Source of the DNA: Nonomuraea sp. NBC_00507
GTDB lineage: Bacteria > Actinomycetota > Actinomycetes > Streptosporangiales > Streptosporangiaceae
Length of the DNA: 64,000 bases
Direction of reading: 5' to 3'
Assembly: GCF_036013525.1 (NCBI RefSeq)
Contig: NZ_CP107853.1
Coordinates: 2,666,001 to 2,730,000 of the forward strand
The position numbers were made by a program, and so were the translations under genes. The first letter of the stretch is position 1; each line of letters opens with the position of its first letter. Below the pieces are notes generated by a model. It saw only the letters and a list, made by a program, of their open reading frames with translations, did not search any database and was not told where the DNA came from. Below, one piece after another: positions 33,310-41,466 of this stretch.

Positions 33310-34670
33310 GAAAGGTCTGGCACCAGGGTCCGTTCTGGTTCGCCGGCAACTTCGTGCTGCCCACGCTCACGACCGGATTCGTCGGCCCCGCGATGGGACT
33401 GAACGTCTGGTTCAGCGTGTTCGCCGTGCTGCTCGGCGCGTGCTTCGGCACGTTCTTCATGGCCTTCCACGCCAACCAGGGGCCACGCATGGGGCTGCCA
33501 CAGATGATCCAGTCGCGCGCTCAGTTCGGCAGCCGCGGCGCTCTCGTGCCATTCGCCGCCACGGTTTTCATCTACGTCGGCTTCCTGGTGTTCGACACGA
33601 TCCTGGCCACGCAGGGCATCGGCATGTTCGCGGACGTGAAGCTGTTCTGGTATCCGGTGCTCATCGCACTCTCCATTACCATCGCGGTGGTCGGGCATGA
33701 CCTGTTACACCTGGTGCAGCGCTGGCTGACATACATACTCATCGCGGTGTTCGCCATTGTCACGGTCGTCGCGATCGTGCACTTCTCGACGACACCAGTG
33801 GTGCCCGACGCCGCCGCCGCTCAGGCGGGCTGGGACACGACGGCCTTCCTCGTGCAGTTCTCGCTGGCTGCGGGCTACAACATCAGCTACGCCGTTTACG
33901 TTTCCGACTACACGCGCTACCTGCCGGCGAAAGTCTCGGCCCCCGGGCTCATCTCCTCGGTGTACGCGGGGGCGGCGGTCTCGGCGGTCTGGCTCATGTC
34001 GCTCGGCGCGATCCTGGCCAGCTACATCCCGAACGCGGACCCGATCAGCGCCCTGCGCGAGGTCGGCGACCTGCTGTTCCCCGGCTTCGGCACCATCACC
34101 GTGATCGTGTCGGTACTCGCACTCATATCGGTCATGGGCGTCAACGCATACGGCGCCATGCTGACCGGAACGAGCGCCGTCGACGCTTTCAGGCAGGTGA
34201 AACCGACGGTGCGCCTGCGAGTGATCGGCCTCGTGATCGTGGGAGTGGCATCCCTCATCATCGCGCTGTTCATCCCCGACAACTATCTCAACAGCTTCAC
34301 CAGCTTCGTGCTGCTCATGCTGTACTTCCTCGTACCGTGGACGGCCGTGAACCTTGTCGACTTCTACTTGGTACGGCGCGGCAGGTACGCGATCGCCGAG
34401 ATCCTGAAGCCGAACGGACTGTACGGCCGCTGGCAGTGGCGCGGTGTCGTCGCGTACGTGATCGGAATTCTCGTCATGATCCCGTTCGTCTCGATCAGCT
34501 TCTTCGTGGGACCCATCGCCGAGCGCATGGGCGGCGCCGACTTCTCATTCGCAGTCGGACTCGTCGTTTCCGGCGGCCTGTACCTGCTGTTCTCGCGGAA
34601 CCTCGACATGACCGCCGAAGCAGCGGTGCGAGAGACGAACGAGGTGGAGCTGGAGGGATCACTACAGTGA
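33219..34670 (+). CDS. NCS1-family nucleobase/allantoin-type permease
   Basis: Secondary transporter of 483 residues with about twelve membrane helices, of the purine-cytosine/allantoin permease (NCS1) family. Family signatures: WFAGNFVLPTLTTGFVGPAM (first helix), FMAFHANQGPRMGLPQMIQS with the GPRxGLPQM motif, QSRAQFGSRGAL, and YVSDYTRYLPAKVS in the middle. Start is one of three consecutive ATG codons (33219, 33222, 33225) behind GGAAGGA. It overlaps the nitrilase gene by four bases, so substrate is probably a nucleobase or amide that the hydrolase then opens. Regulated presumably by the divergent XRE-cupin protein. Confidence 0.9.
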   Translation: MMMSTTAEATNRDPVIEQHSINYVPNAERRGKVWHQGPFWFAGNFVLPTLTTGFVGPAMGLNVWFSVFAVLLGACFGTFFMAFHANQGPRMGLPQMIQSRAQFGSRGALVPFAATVFIYVGFLVFDTILATQGIGMFADVKLFWYPVLIALSITIAVVGHDLLHLVQRWLTYILIAVFAIVTVVAIVHFSTTPVVPDAAAAQAGWDTTAFLVQFSLAAGYNISYAVYVSDYTRYLPAKVSAPGLISSVYAGAAVSAVWLMSLGAILASYIPNADPISALREVGDLLFPGFGTITVIVSVLALISVMGVNAYGAMLTGTSAVDAFRQVKPTVRLRVIGLVIVGVASLIIALFIPDNYLNSFTSFVLLMLYFLVPWTAVNLVDFYLVRRGRYAIAEILKPNGLYGRWQWRGVVAYVIGILVMIPFVSISFFVGPIAERMGGADFSFAVGLVVSGGLYLLFSRNLDMTAEAAVRETNEVELEGSLQ

Positions 34671-35602
34671 GCAGCGCCTCGCTCGCTCAACCGCCCCGGC
34701 ATGTCACCGTCGCATGCTGCCAGCTCGAACCAGTACTCGGCGCCGCGGATCAGACGCGGCGGCGAATCCGCACCGCCGTGCTCGAGGCCGCCGCCCGCGG
34801 CGCGCAGATCGTCGTGCTGCCCGAGCTGGCGAACTCCGGCTACATGTTTCACGACCTCGACCAGCTGCGGAGCGCGGCCGAGCCGCTGGACGGCGCGACG
34901 ATCCGTGAGTTGAGGGCGCTCGCATCCGCGCACGGGCTGGTCGTGGTCAGCGGATTCGCCGAGCTCGACGGCGTGGACGCGTACAACACTGCCCTGCTCA
35001 TCGACGAGACCGGCCTGCGCGCCACATACCGCAAGGCGCACCTGTGGAATGGCGAGAAGAGCTGCGGTTTCACGCCCGGCTCCGACCGCCCGCCCGTGAT
35101 CGACACGCCGCACGGGCGTATCGGCATGATGATCTGCTACGACCTCGAGTTCCCGGAGTGGGTGCGGCTCGTCGCACTCGCCGGCGCCGAAATACTGTGC
35201 GGGCCGGTCAACTGGCCCCTGTACCCGCGGCCGCAAGGCGAGCGGCCGGGCGAGATCGTACGTGTGCAGGCGAATGCCGCCATCAACCGCATGTTCGTCG
35301 CGGTCGCAGACCGCGCGGGCACCGAGCGCGGGCAGAAGTGGCTCGGCGGCAGCGTCATCGTCGACGCGGACGGCTACCCCGTGACGCAGCTGCACCTCGG
35401 TGAGGAGGCTCTCATCACGGCGACCGTCGACCTCGCGCAGGCGCGCGACAAATCAATCAGCATGCTCAACGACGTACACGCGGACCGGCGCCCCGAACTG
35501 TACGTCGAATCGGAGAAATCAGGACGCAGACCACCGTCGGTGCACCGGACCGTCAGGGAAGGTGCCGCGTCGGGCCACCAGCAGGTAGGGATCGTCGAGT
35601 AA
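34667..35602 (+). CDS. Carbon-nitrogen hydrolase (nitrilase superfamily)
   Basis: Amidase/carbamoylase-type cytoplasmic enzyme of 311 residues with the Glu-Lys-Cys triad visible: Glu in IVVLPELANSGYMF (about 49), Lys in ATYRKAHLWNGEK (about 125) and Cys in IGMMICYDLEFPE (about 158). GTG 34667 overlaps the permease stop (GTGA), so both are translated together; together they look like uptake and hydrolysis of a nitrogen compound. The last about 28 residues after RRPELYVES seem to be foreign, since the opposite strand there encodes a LysR fragment, so the native C terminus may have been replaced. Confidence 0.9.
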   Translation: MSSASLAQPPRHVTVACCQLEPVLGAADQTRRRIRTAVLEAAARGAQIVVLPELANSGYMFHDLDQLRSAAEPLDGATIRELRALASAHGLVVVSGFAELDGVDAYNTALLIDETGLRATYRKAHLWNGEKSCGFTPGSDRPPVIDTPHGRIGMMICYDLEFPEWVRLVALAGAEILCGPVNWPLYPRPQGERPGEIVRVQANAAINRMFVAVADRAGTERGQKWLGGSVIVDADGYPVTQLHLGEEALITATVDLAQARDKSISMLNDVHADRRPELYVESEKSGRRPPSVHRTVREGAASGHQQVGIVE

Positions 35603-35640
35603 TTGCCACAGCCAGTCGTTTCTGTCTCTCAAGCGCGACG
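35526..35640 (-). pseudogene. LysR-type regulator fragment
   Basis: Minus-strand WLWQLLDDPYLLVARRGTFP followed by DGPV resembles the effector-domain stretch LLDDPYxLVxxRG of LysR regulators. No start, no helix-turn-helix; it overlaps the 3' end of the nitrilase gene. Likely a deletion junction. Confidence 0.35.
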
Positions 35641-35843
35641 GGTGCCCTTCGTGATCTGCTGAAGTATGGATGTGTAGTTCTGGAAGGCGTGCCCTCACCC
35701 TCGCGTCGCGGTGTGTGATTAGGGGACGGTTGTGCCCAGTGGGGGTATCCATCGACTCGCGGCAGATCCGTGCACGACCGATGAGATCGGCGCCGCGGGC
35801 CGGTCGTACCCAACGACGACCCAGCGCGAAGGGAACTGCGACC

Positions 35844-36488
35844 ATGAAACTGACGACCGTCACGAACGTCTCCGTCGACGGAGTGACGCAGGGACATCGA
35901 CGGATTGACGCAGGGACCCGGCGCGAAGCCGGCGCGCCGGACGAGGATGGCAGCGGCGGATTCGAGCGCTTCGGATGGGCTCCGCCGCTGCTCGACGATG
36001 AGGCCTCGACGTTCATCAGCCAGGCCTTCCAGCGAGCCGACGCGTTCCTGTTCGGGCGGCGGACCTACGAGATCTTCGCCGGCTCTTGGGGAGCAGGCAT
36101 GGATCCGGGAAACCCCGTCGGAGAGGCGTTGAACACGCGGCCCAAGTACGTCGCCTCGACCACGCTCACCGACCCGCAATGGCCGGACACGACGGTCCTG
36201 TCCGGCGACATCGCGGGCGCCATCGGCGAGCTGAGAGCCAAGCCGGGCGGTGAGTTGCAAGTGTGGGGCAGCGGCACCCTGATCCGCTGGCTGCTCAACC
36301 ATCGGCTGGTCGACCAGGTCGTACTGCTCACCTATCCCGTGGTCGTCGGCCAGGGCACGCGGCTCTTCCCTGCCACCGGCCCGGACATAGGACTCGAGCT
36401 GGTCGACTTGCAGTCCACCCCGAAGGGGCTGACGATCCAGACCTACCGCACCACCGGTCGCCCGCAGTACGAGAGCGCCACGACCTGA
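35844..36488 (+). CDS. Dihydrofolate-reductase-like (RibD C-terminal) protein
   Basis: A 214-residue NADPH-type reductase fold: VTNVSVDGVTQG at the start, FLFGRRTYEIFAGSWG (about 70-85), LNTRPKYVASTTLTDPQWPD, LQVWGSGTLIRWLLNHRLVD and YPVVVGQGTRLFP, as in the YyaP/RibD-C family whose substrates are mostly unknown. Relatives read VDGVMQGPGGPDED; here about 16 extra residues (HRRIDAGTRREAGAP) sit between QG and DED, made by a short tandem duplication of TGACGCAGGGAC. ATG 35844 follows GAAGGGA. Alone, no operon. Confidence 0.85.
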   Translation: MKLTTVTNVSVDGVTQGHRRIDAGTRREAGAPDEDGSGGFERFGWAPPLLDDEASTFISQAFQRADAFLFGRRTYEIFAGSWGAGMDPGNPVGEALNTRPKYVASTTLTDPQWPDTTVLSGDIAGAIGELRAKPGGELQVWGSGTLIRWLLNHRLVDQVVLLTYPVVVGQGTRLFPATGPDIGLELVDLQSTPKGLTIQTYRTTGRPQYESATT

Positions 36489-36564
36489 ACGAGGGGAGAA
36501 CCCGGGCGTCCGGACTATCCCCGCACCAGCAGATAGGCCCAGGTCCTGGCGTTGGAGAGACCAA

Positions 36565-36840
36565 GGGACGGAATCCGACAACCTGTTCATGACGGCCGGT
36601 CACTGCGTGGAGCCGAACGGCCTGTCCTTCGGCGACGTCGTCTGGACAAGCTGGAGAGCGGGGGTGGGCACGATGTTCTTCGGCCCGGCGAACACGAGCG
36701 TGAAGCACTGGGTCGTCGGTCGTGACCCTGTCCGATCCAAGGTGGGAGACCCGTACTGCGTCGGCGGAGCGACGACGGGGGATTCCTGCTCGTGGAGAGT
36801 GGTCCGTGGCGGCTGCAGCAACGTTCCTGGCAGGGGTCTC
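36565..36840 (+). pseudogene. Secreted trypsin-like (S1) protease fragment
   Basis: Reads NLFMTAGHCVEPNGLSFGDV, GVGTMFFGPANTSVKHWVVG and KVGDPYCVGGATTGDSCSW, which matches the middle of streptogrisin-like secreted proteases: catalytic His in TAGHC, and the VGDPYCVSGA-x-TG-x-C stretch. Signal, propeptide and catalytic Ser are missing, and the fragment runs into the 3' end of the opposite-strand regulator. Dead. Confidence 0.6.
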
Positions 36841-36845
36841 GCGGC

Positions 36846-37694
36846 TCACGCGGTCCCGAGCAGCGCGGTGATTCGCCGCAGGGCCGTCTTGCCGACCGGG
36901 ACCTGCATGACCAGCAGGAGGTCGGGCCGCTCGGCCGGGTGCAGCTGGAAGAGCTCCAGGTCGAGCCGTCCCGCCTCAGGGTGGTCGATCCCGATGATAG
37001 CGGGCCGGAAGGAGCGGACGGGATATTCGGTCCACCACTCACGGAACTCCGCGCTCGTCTCGGACAGGGCCCGCGTGATGCTCGCGAAGCGTGGGTCGCC
37101 GGGGTGCCGGCCGGCGGCTGCGCGGAACTGGCTGAGCACGGAGCGCGCGGCCGGCTCCCACCGGATCAGACGAGTACGGATTTCCGCGTCGGTGAACATC
37201 ATCCACAGCAGGTTGCGCCGTTCCCGCGGATACCTGCCCGGGTCGTGGCGGATCAGCGCATAGGGCTTGTTCCAGGCCAGGTAGTCGAAGTTGACGTCGT
37301 AGACGGAGGCGACGTTCGGCGCCGCCGCGTCGACCAGCCGCCGTAGCCGAGCCTGCGCGTGGTCGTCGGAGGGCTTGCGCTCCGGAGCGGGCAGGCCCGC
37401 CAGGTCGCGCAGGTAGCGGTGCTGGTCGTCGTCGAGCGACAAGGCGCGGGCCAACGCGTCGATCACTTGGGCCGACGTCGAGATGTTCCTGCCCTGCTCC
37501 AGCCAGGTGTACCAGGTGACGCTGATGCCGGCCAGCTCGGCGATCTCTTCCCGCCGCAGCCCGGGGGTCCTGCGGCGTGCGGGGGCGGCGCCCTCCGGCA
37601 GCCCCACGTCCGAGGGCCGTAACCCGGCCCGCTGCGCGCGCAGGAACGCGGCCAACTCGGCCTGCCTGCCCCGCTGCCTGCCACCGTTCTCCAC
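36846..37694 (-). CDS. XRE regulator with MmyB-like ligand domain
   Basis: Regulator of 282 residues: an N-terminal helix-turn-helix in the form usual for this family (FLRAQRAGLRPSDVGLP, RRTPGLRREEIAELAGISVT, WYTWLEQGRNISTSAQVIDA LARAL) followed by the MmyB-like ligand-binding domain with VYDVNFDYLAWNKPYALI, RRNLLWMMFTDAE and a final DLELFQLHPAERPDLLLVMQ. In this family the ligand is thought to be fatty-acid-like. It is divergent from the cupin gene at 37852, which is its likely target. Typical length. Confidence 0.9.
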   Translation of the reverse strand: MENGGRQRGRQAELAAFLRAQRAGLRPSDVGLPEGAAPARRRTPGLRREEIAELAGISVTWYTWLEQGRNISTSAQVIDALARALSLDDDQHRYLRDLAGLPAPERKPSDDHAQARLRRLVDAAAPNVASVYDVNFDYLAWNKPYALIRHDPGRYPRERRNLLWMMFTDAEIRTRLIRWEPAARSVLSQFRAAAGRHPGDPRFASITRALSETSAEFREWWTEYPVRSFRPAIIGIDHPEAGRLDLELFQLHPAERPDLLLVMQVPVGKTALRRITALLGTA

Positions 37695-37851
37695 AGTGCA
37701 TCGGCTCCCGCCTGAGGGTGACCCCTTGCCCGCAAGCTAGCAGTATCCCTACCAGGATCAGCCGGGCTTTCCGCCCTAACATGATCAATGTCATGGGGTG
37801 GCCGCGACCGCCTGGAAGCCCTGACCTGAACCAGCTCGTGAGGAGACGAAG

Positions 37852-38373
37852 ATGACCGATGGACTGCTGTTGCCGCCCGGCGCCGGGCGCGACATCCCGG
37901 GCGTCGACATGACGCTCAAGGTGGGCGCGGAACGGTCGAGGCAATGGTCGGTGTTCGAGGCCCGGGTGGCGCCGGGCTTCGATGTCGGGGCGCACCTGCA
38001 CCACCATGCCGAGGAGATGTTCTACATCCTGGAGGGGGAGTTGGACCTCCTTGCCTTTCACCCGCGTGACGAGGCAGAAGGCGACTGGCGCGCCTGGGAG
38101 TCCGATTCGGGCGCGTCGGTGTTCAGGGGCGGTCCGGGGAGCTTCATGCACGTGCCCACGGGCTGCCCGCACGCCTTCTTCAACCCCGGACCCATGCCCG
38201 CGCGGATGCTCTTCGTGGTGGCCCCGAGCGGCCACGAGGACTACATGCGGGAAATGGCCGAACTGGTGACGGCCGGCGGCGGGCCGCCCGACCAGGCGGC
38301 GATCGCGGCGCTGCGGGCCCGCCACGACATCCACCAGCTCACCTCGTTCGGCCGCCGTCCCTTGCCCGGCTGA
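37852..38373 (+). CDS. Cupin-domain protein
   Basis: A 173-residue single-domain cupin. Motif 1 is GAHLHHHAEEMFYILEGELD (His ligands at HLHHH and Glu at EEMF) and motif 2 is PTGCPHAFFNPGPMPARMLF with the second His. The metal ligands are complete, so an enzyme (dioxygenase, isomerase) is possible, but substrate cannot be read. GAGGAGACGAAG precedes ATG 37852. Divergent from the MmyB-type regulator, 157 bases between starts, and a common regulator-target pair. Confidence 0.85.
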   Translation: MTDGLLLPPGAGRDIPGVDMTLKVGAERSRQWSVFEARVAPGFDVGAHLHHHAEEMFYILEGELDLLAFHPRDEAEGDWRAWESDSGASVFRGGPGSFMHVPTGCPHAFFNPGPMPARMLFVVAPSGHEDYMREMAELVTAGGGPPDQAAIAALRARHDIHQLTSFGRRPLPG

Positions 38374-38411
38374 GCCGCGTCCCCGTGCGGCTCCACTTCT
38401 GGCTCACCGTG

Positions 38412-38430
38412 AGGTGTACGACGTACACCT
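38412..38430. promoter_or_regulatory. TetR-type operator
   Basis: Perfect palindrome AGGTGTACG A CGTACACCT (nine-base arms) 21 bases before the TetR start codon, with a second half-like GTGTACAC at 38443-38450 and TTGACG at 38430-38435 as a -35-like element. Position and form indicate autoregulation by the following TetR gene. Confidence 0.8.
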
Positions 38431-38451
38431 TGACGGTTTACTGTGTACACC

Positions 38452-38909
38452 ATGAGTGCTCCGAACACAGCGGAGAGGATCGCCGGGGCGGCGCAGGCCA
38501 TTCTGGTGAGCGAGGGTGCTGCGGCCGTGACCATGCGGCGGGTGGCCGACATGGTCGGCGTGTCCCCGATGGCCGCCTACAAGCACTATCCGAGTCGCCA
38601 GGCGCTGTTTGAGGCGGTGGCCGACCGGACATCATGACCGATCGCCGGGAGCGGGCTCGGCGCTTCCCCGACGACTTCCAAGGCGGAGGGTCGCCGTCGT
38701 TCAGCATGCTCGTCGTGCTGGTCGAGGAGGCCATGCGCGAAGGGCTGCTACGCGAGGACGATCCGCTGGAAGTGACGCTGGCGCTGACGTCGTCCATCCA
38801 GGGGCTCGTACAGCTCTATCTCGGTGGCCGCATCGGCCTGGAGGAAGACGGGTTCCGCGGGTTGTGCGAGCGCACGGTCAGGAGGGTTTTCGATGGGATC
38901 CGGACGTAA
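38452..38909 (+). pseudogene. TetR-family regulator with internal deletion
   Basis: The N-terminal DNA-binding domain is intact (RIAGAAQAILVSEGAAAVTM, RRVADMVGVSPMAAYKHYPS, RQALFEAVADR) but stops at 38637. A C-terminal part continues in another frame from 38634 (MREGLLREDDPLEVTLALTS, SIQGLVQLYLGGRIGLEEDG, F...CERTVRRVFDGIR). Total is about 150 residues versus the usual 190-200, so about 40-50 residues of the ligand domain are missing with a frame change. The first part could still make a 61-residue DNA-binding peptide. Upstream palindrome shows the former operator. Confidence 0.75.
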
Positions 38910-39140
38910 GCGGCGACCCCGCCGGCGGTGGATGGCGTGGGATGCGGGTGCGGCGGTCCTCATCATCCTGGTCGCGGCGACGGGGGCCGGGGCCTGGTTC
39001 GGCAGCGATCAGGCAATCAAGGTCGTGCGCTACGGCACGAACAACACCAAGGTGCTCGCCGTGCAGGGTGACCTGGTGACGTTGGAGCAGACGCCGCAGA
39101 CCGGCAAGCCGGGCACGTACTGGCTGGAGTGCAGCGCGGA
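38893..39140 (+). pseudogene. Alpha/beta hydrolase, N-terminal fragment
   Basis: Starts inside the TetR end (ATG 38893). A basic start, one membrane anchor (WDAGAAVLIILVAATGAGAW) and VLAVQGDLVTLEQTPQTGKP GTYWLE match the N terminus of actinomycete membrane-anchored alpha/beta hydrolases, which are usually paired with such TetR proteins. After about 80 residues the sequence meets the 3' part of a broken gene on the other strand, so the whole catalytic domain is lost. Confidence 0.6.
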
Positions 39141-39492
39141 ACCTCGCTGCCCGCCGTAGCGAACAGGACGAGCGCGAAGCCGAGATACAGCCGGAACCAG
39201 GACGTGTCCCGGCGCAGGATCAGCGCCGCAGCCGTGGCGCCGGCGACCGTCACGATGACACCGGGCAGGGCCACCATGGCGGCCCATGACTCGGCGGGCA
39301 CACCCCAGCCGTCGGGCACCAGGCGGCCCTGCGAGGTGGACCACGGGGCGAACGCGATCTCCGGCAGCCGCGCGGCGTCGATGATCCAGATCGCCAGGCC
39401 GATGACATACAACGCGAGCACGAGCAGGCGAGGGTGACAACGACGACGCGGCCGGCGCGTAACGCGTCGGCCGCCAGGCGTCTGTCGTGCAC
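39140..39492 (-). pseudogene. Small membrane protein gene, frameshifted and truncated
   Basis: Begins at ATG/GTG near 39492 (HDRRLAADALRAGRVVVVTL), shifts frame near 39425, then continues LVLALYVIGLAIWIIDAARL, VPAESWAAMVALPGVIVTVA and RLYLGFALVLFATAGSEV, at least three membrane helices. The end is cut at about 39145 where the hydrolase fragment of the other strand begins. It lies 15 bases after the next membrane protein gene and was the second gene of that operon. A single missing base in the run CCTGCTCGTG explains the shift. Confidence 0.6.
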
Positions 39493-39507
39493 CGGTGCAG
39501 CCCCTTA

Positions 39508-40155
39508 TTACTTGGCGCGGCCACGCCAGGTGAACCAGGCGAGCGCCACAAGTGATGTCATGAAGACCGCGTGGAGTGCATCGTAGATGATTCCCGAGCC
39601 GCCGGCGATCATCGCGACCAGGCTCAGCGGCACCGCGGCGGCGAGCCATCGGGGGACCGCCCGCGAGCGCCACAACGCCGTCCCGAGCACGGCGAAGCCC
39701 AGCACCGACAGAAGGAATCCGATCGCCTGGATGCCGAAGACCTGCCCGGAGTTGTCCTGGAAGTAGGAGAAGAGCGCCTGCCCGCCCGCGGCGTCGGCCG
39801 TCAGATACCAGTCGACGGCGCCGATGGCGAAGAAGCCGGCGCAATACAGCACTCCTGCCATGCCGGTCAGCACGGCGCCGATCGTCGCGAGGACCGCGCC
39901 CTTGTGCCTGATGAGCAAGCAGGCCGACAGCCCCGCGGCGAGGTAGGCGACGGCCGTGCCGATCCCGCCGAGCAGGCCGAACAGCCAGACCGCGTCGCGC
40001 TCGGCCCGTAGCGCCGCGTAGGAGCCGAAATCGAGGGCCGGGACGGGCCGCAGCAGCAGGTTCGCCGCGGCCAGGACGGCGCCCATGGTCAAAAGCGCGG
40101 ACACGACCGCGATCCTGCTCGAGGAGATGGTTCGCGTGGGGGCGAGGGGGTTCAC
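39508..40155 (-). CDS. Six-helix membrane protein (DUF4386-like)
   Basis: A 215-residue integral membrane protein: IAVVSALLTMGAVLAAANLL, a periplasmic loop, then VWLFGLLGGIGTAVAYLAAG, AVLATIGAVLTGMAGVLYCA, a loop with YFQDNSGQVFG, AIGFLLSVLGFAVLGTALW, WLAAAVPLSLVAMIAGGSGI and AVFMTSLVALAWFTW. Layout resembles DUF4386-type proteins with unknown role. Start ATG 40155 with GGGGAA upstream. It heads a two-gene operon whose second member is broken. A DosR-like motif lies about 80 bases upstream. Confidence 0.7.
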   Translation of the reverse strand: MNPLAPTRTISSSRIAVVSALLTMGAVLAAANLLLRPVPALDFGSYAALRAERDAVWLFGLLGGIGTAVAYLAAGLSACLLIRHKGAVLATIGAVLTGMAGVLYCAGFFAIGAVDWYLTADAAGGQALFSYFQDNSGQVFGIQAIGFLLSVLGFAVLGTALWRSRAVPRWLAAAVPLSLVAMIAGGSGIIYDALHAVFMTSLVALAWFTWRGRAK

Positions 40156-40236
40156 AGGTTCCCCTTTCTCAACGGAACATCAGCGTCCTGCGCCCAGCGT
40201 CACCGCCACCAGAGGCGGCAGGTCCCACCCGGCTCT

Positions 40237-40251
40237 GGGACTTCAGGTCCC
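40237..40251. promoter_or_regulatory. DevR/DosR-box-like palindrome
   Basis: GGGACTTCAGGTCCC, close to the DosR consensus GGGACTTNNGNCCC that activates hypoxia and nitric-oxide genes in actinomycetes; flanked by further GGTCCC and GGGAC half-sites (40211-40216, 40256-40260). It lies between a leftward membrane protein gene (start 40155) and rightward small frames. No DosR gene is in the window. Confidence 0.45.
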
Positions 40252-40604
40252 ATCCGGGACGACTGGCACCCGGTTCGACGAGGACATGGCGCCTCTGGGA
40301 TCGAGGACGCCGGGAGCGCGAGCCTGAAGGCACCCGCCAGAAGGCAGCCCCTCGTTGCAAAGGAGACCCCTATGGCAGATCAGCCAGGCCGACGGACATC
40401 CGCCCATCGGCGGTCGCTGTTGAAGTGGGCCACGCGCAGTACGTCGGCCCGCCGGGCCTCGGTGGTCATGATCGAAATGATCGCCCCTGCCCTCCAGGTG
40501 CGGCAACCAGGCCTACCAGGAGCCCGAATTCCGGGAAAACCCGGACCCGATCAGCGGGCCACCACCCGTGAACGACCACCCCCGGCGCGGCCATCGTGGT
40601 GGCC
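40252..40604. other. Intergenic region with one possible short frame
   Basis: A frame from ATG 40372 (AAAGGAGA upstream) opens ADQPGRRTSAHRRSLLKWAT but then becomes Arg/Pro-rich without protein-like features, so it may be the start of a broken gene. Nothing else is supported. Confidence 0.35.
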
Positions 40605-40739
40605 ATGAGCACACACCACCCGATCCCCGCCACCAGCGCCTCATCCCCCAAGGAACTACTCGACGTGAGCCTCGGTTATCTGGCTTTCACCTCGATGGTC
40701 TACCTCGCGGGCTTTGGACTGGTGACGCTCGGCCAGTGA
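40605..40739 (+). CDS. Possible 44-residue membrane peptide
   Basis: Short frame MSTHHPIPATSASSPKELLD followed by one hydrophobic helix LGYLAFTSMVYLAGFGLVTL and stop. Codon third positions are GC-rich as in real genes. No strong ribosome site; GTG 40599 is an alternative start. It could also be the tail of a lost membrane protein. Not in known families to me. Confidence 0.35.
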   Translation: MSTHHPIPATSASSPKELLDVSLGYLAFTSMVYLAGFGLVTLGQ

Positions 40740-40863
40740 GTGCTCTCCCTGACAGAAGTCCCGTGCTAGCTCGGATGTCCCGCACCCGGTTGTCCGGCCA
40801 CGATCGATACCACCGACAACCGCCACCCACCTACTGTTCCATCGGTTCACGAAAGAGGTCCTC

Positions 40864-41448
40864 ATGACCAACCCTTCCGTACGACGCATCCTTGTCCTGG
40901 CTGCCGCCGCCACCGCGATCCTCATTTCCGGCACCTCGACAGCTGGAGCGGCAGCTGACGATCCGGAGGAGACGGGCACGGCCGAGGGGCCGGGGCTCAC
41001 CACGTACACCTACGACCAGTTCCAGAACAAGCGCAGCGGCAAATGCCTCCAGGTCGACAACCGCAGCAGGAACGCGGGCGCCTGGGTCGTGCAGCGCACC
41101 TGCACCACCGGCGAAAGTAAGCGGTGGCAGCAGTGGCGGATCATTGATCTGGAGAACGGCTACGTGCTCCTGCAGGCCCGTCACAGCGACGACATGTGCC
41201 TGGAGGTCAACCAGGCCGGCGGATCCAACGGCAAGAGCAACAACGCCAGGCTCTTGCAGTGGAACTGCCACCGGGGCGCCCAGCAGCAGTGGGACAAGAC
41301 CGAGCTGGACGCCGGGTTCCTCAAGAACAGGCGCAGCAACAGGTGCGTCGAGCCCGACCAGCGCGCCGGCAAGGGCCGGGCTGAGGGCGGCCCGGTCCTG
41401 CAGTGGACGTGCCACCGCGGGCCCCACCAGCGGTGGGAAGAGCGCTGA
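40864..41448 (+). CDS. Secreted ricin-type beta-trefoil lectin
   Basis: Exported sugar-binding protein of 194 residues: signal RRILVLAAAATAILISGTST-AGA, acidic linker, then a ricin B-type trefoil with its three subdomains each ending in QxW: KRWQQWRI (about 80), AQQQWDKTE (about 140) and PHQRWEER at the C terminus. Cys pairs (KCLQVD/CTTGE, MCLEVN/NCHRG, RCVEPD/TCHRG) stand where the trefoil loops are bridged. No catalytic domain is attached. ATG 40864, preceded by AAAGAGG. The next secreted gene starts 18 bases later, so they form an operon; carbohydrate specificity cannot be told. Confidence 0.88.
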   Translation: MTNPSVRRILVLAAAATAILISGTSTAGAAADDPEETGTAEGPGLTTYTYDQFQNKRSGKCLQVDNRSRNAGAWVVQRTCTTGESKRWQQWRIIDLENGYVLLQARHSDDMCLEVNQAGGSNGKSNNARLLQWNCHRGAQQQWDKTELDAGFLKNRRSNRCVEPDQRAGKGRAEGGPVLQWTCHRGPHQRWEER

Positions 41449-41466
41449 CCCTCAGGAGGATCCTCC

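Noticed and set aside
36589..37263. 224-codon plus-strand frame as a protease
   Set aside because: Only the first about 75 residues resemble a trypsin-like protease; the rest is antisense to the MmyB-type regulator.
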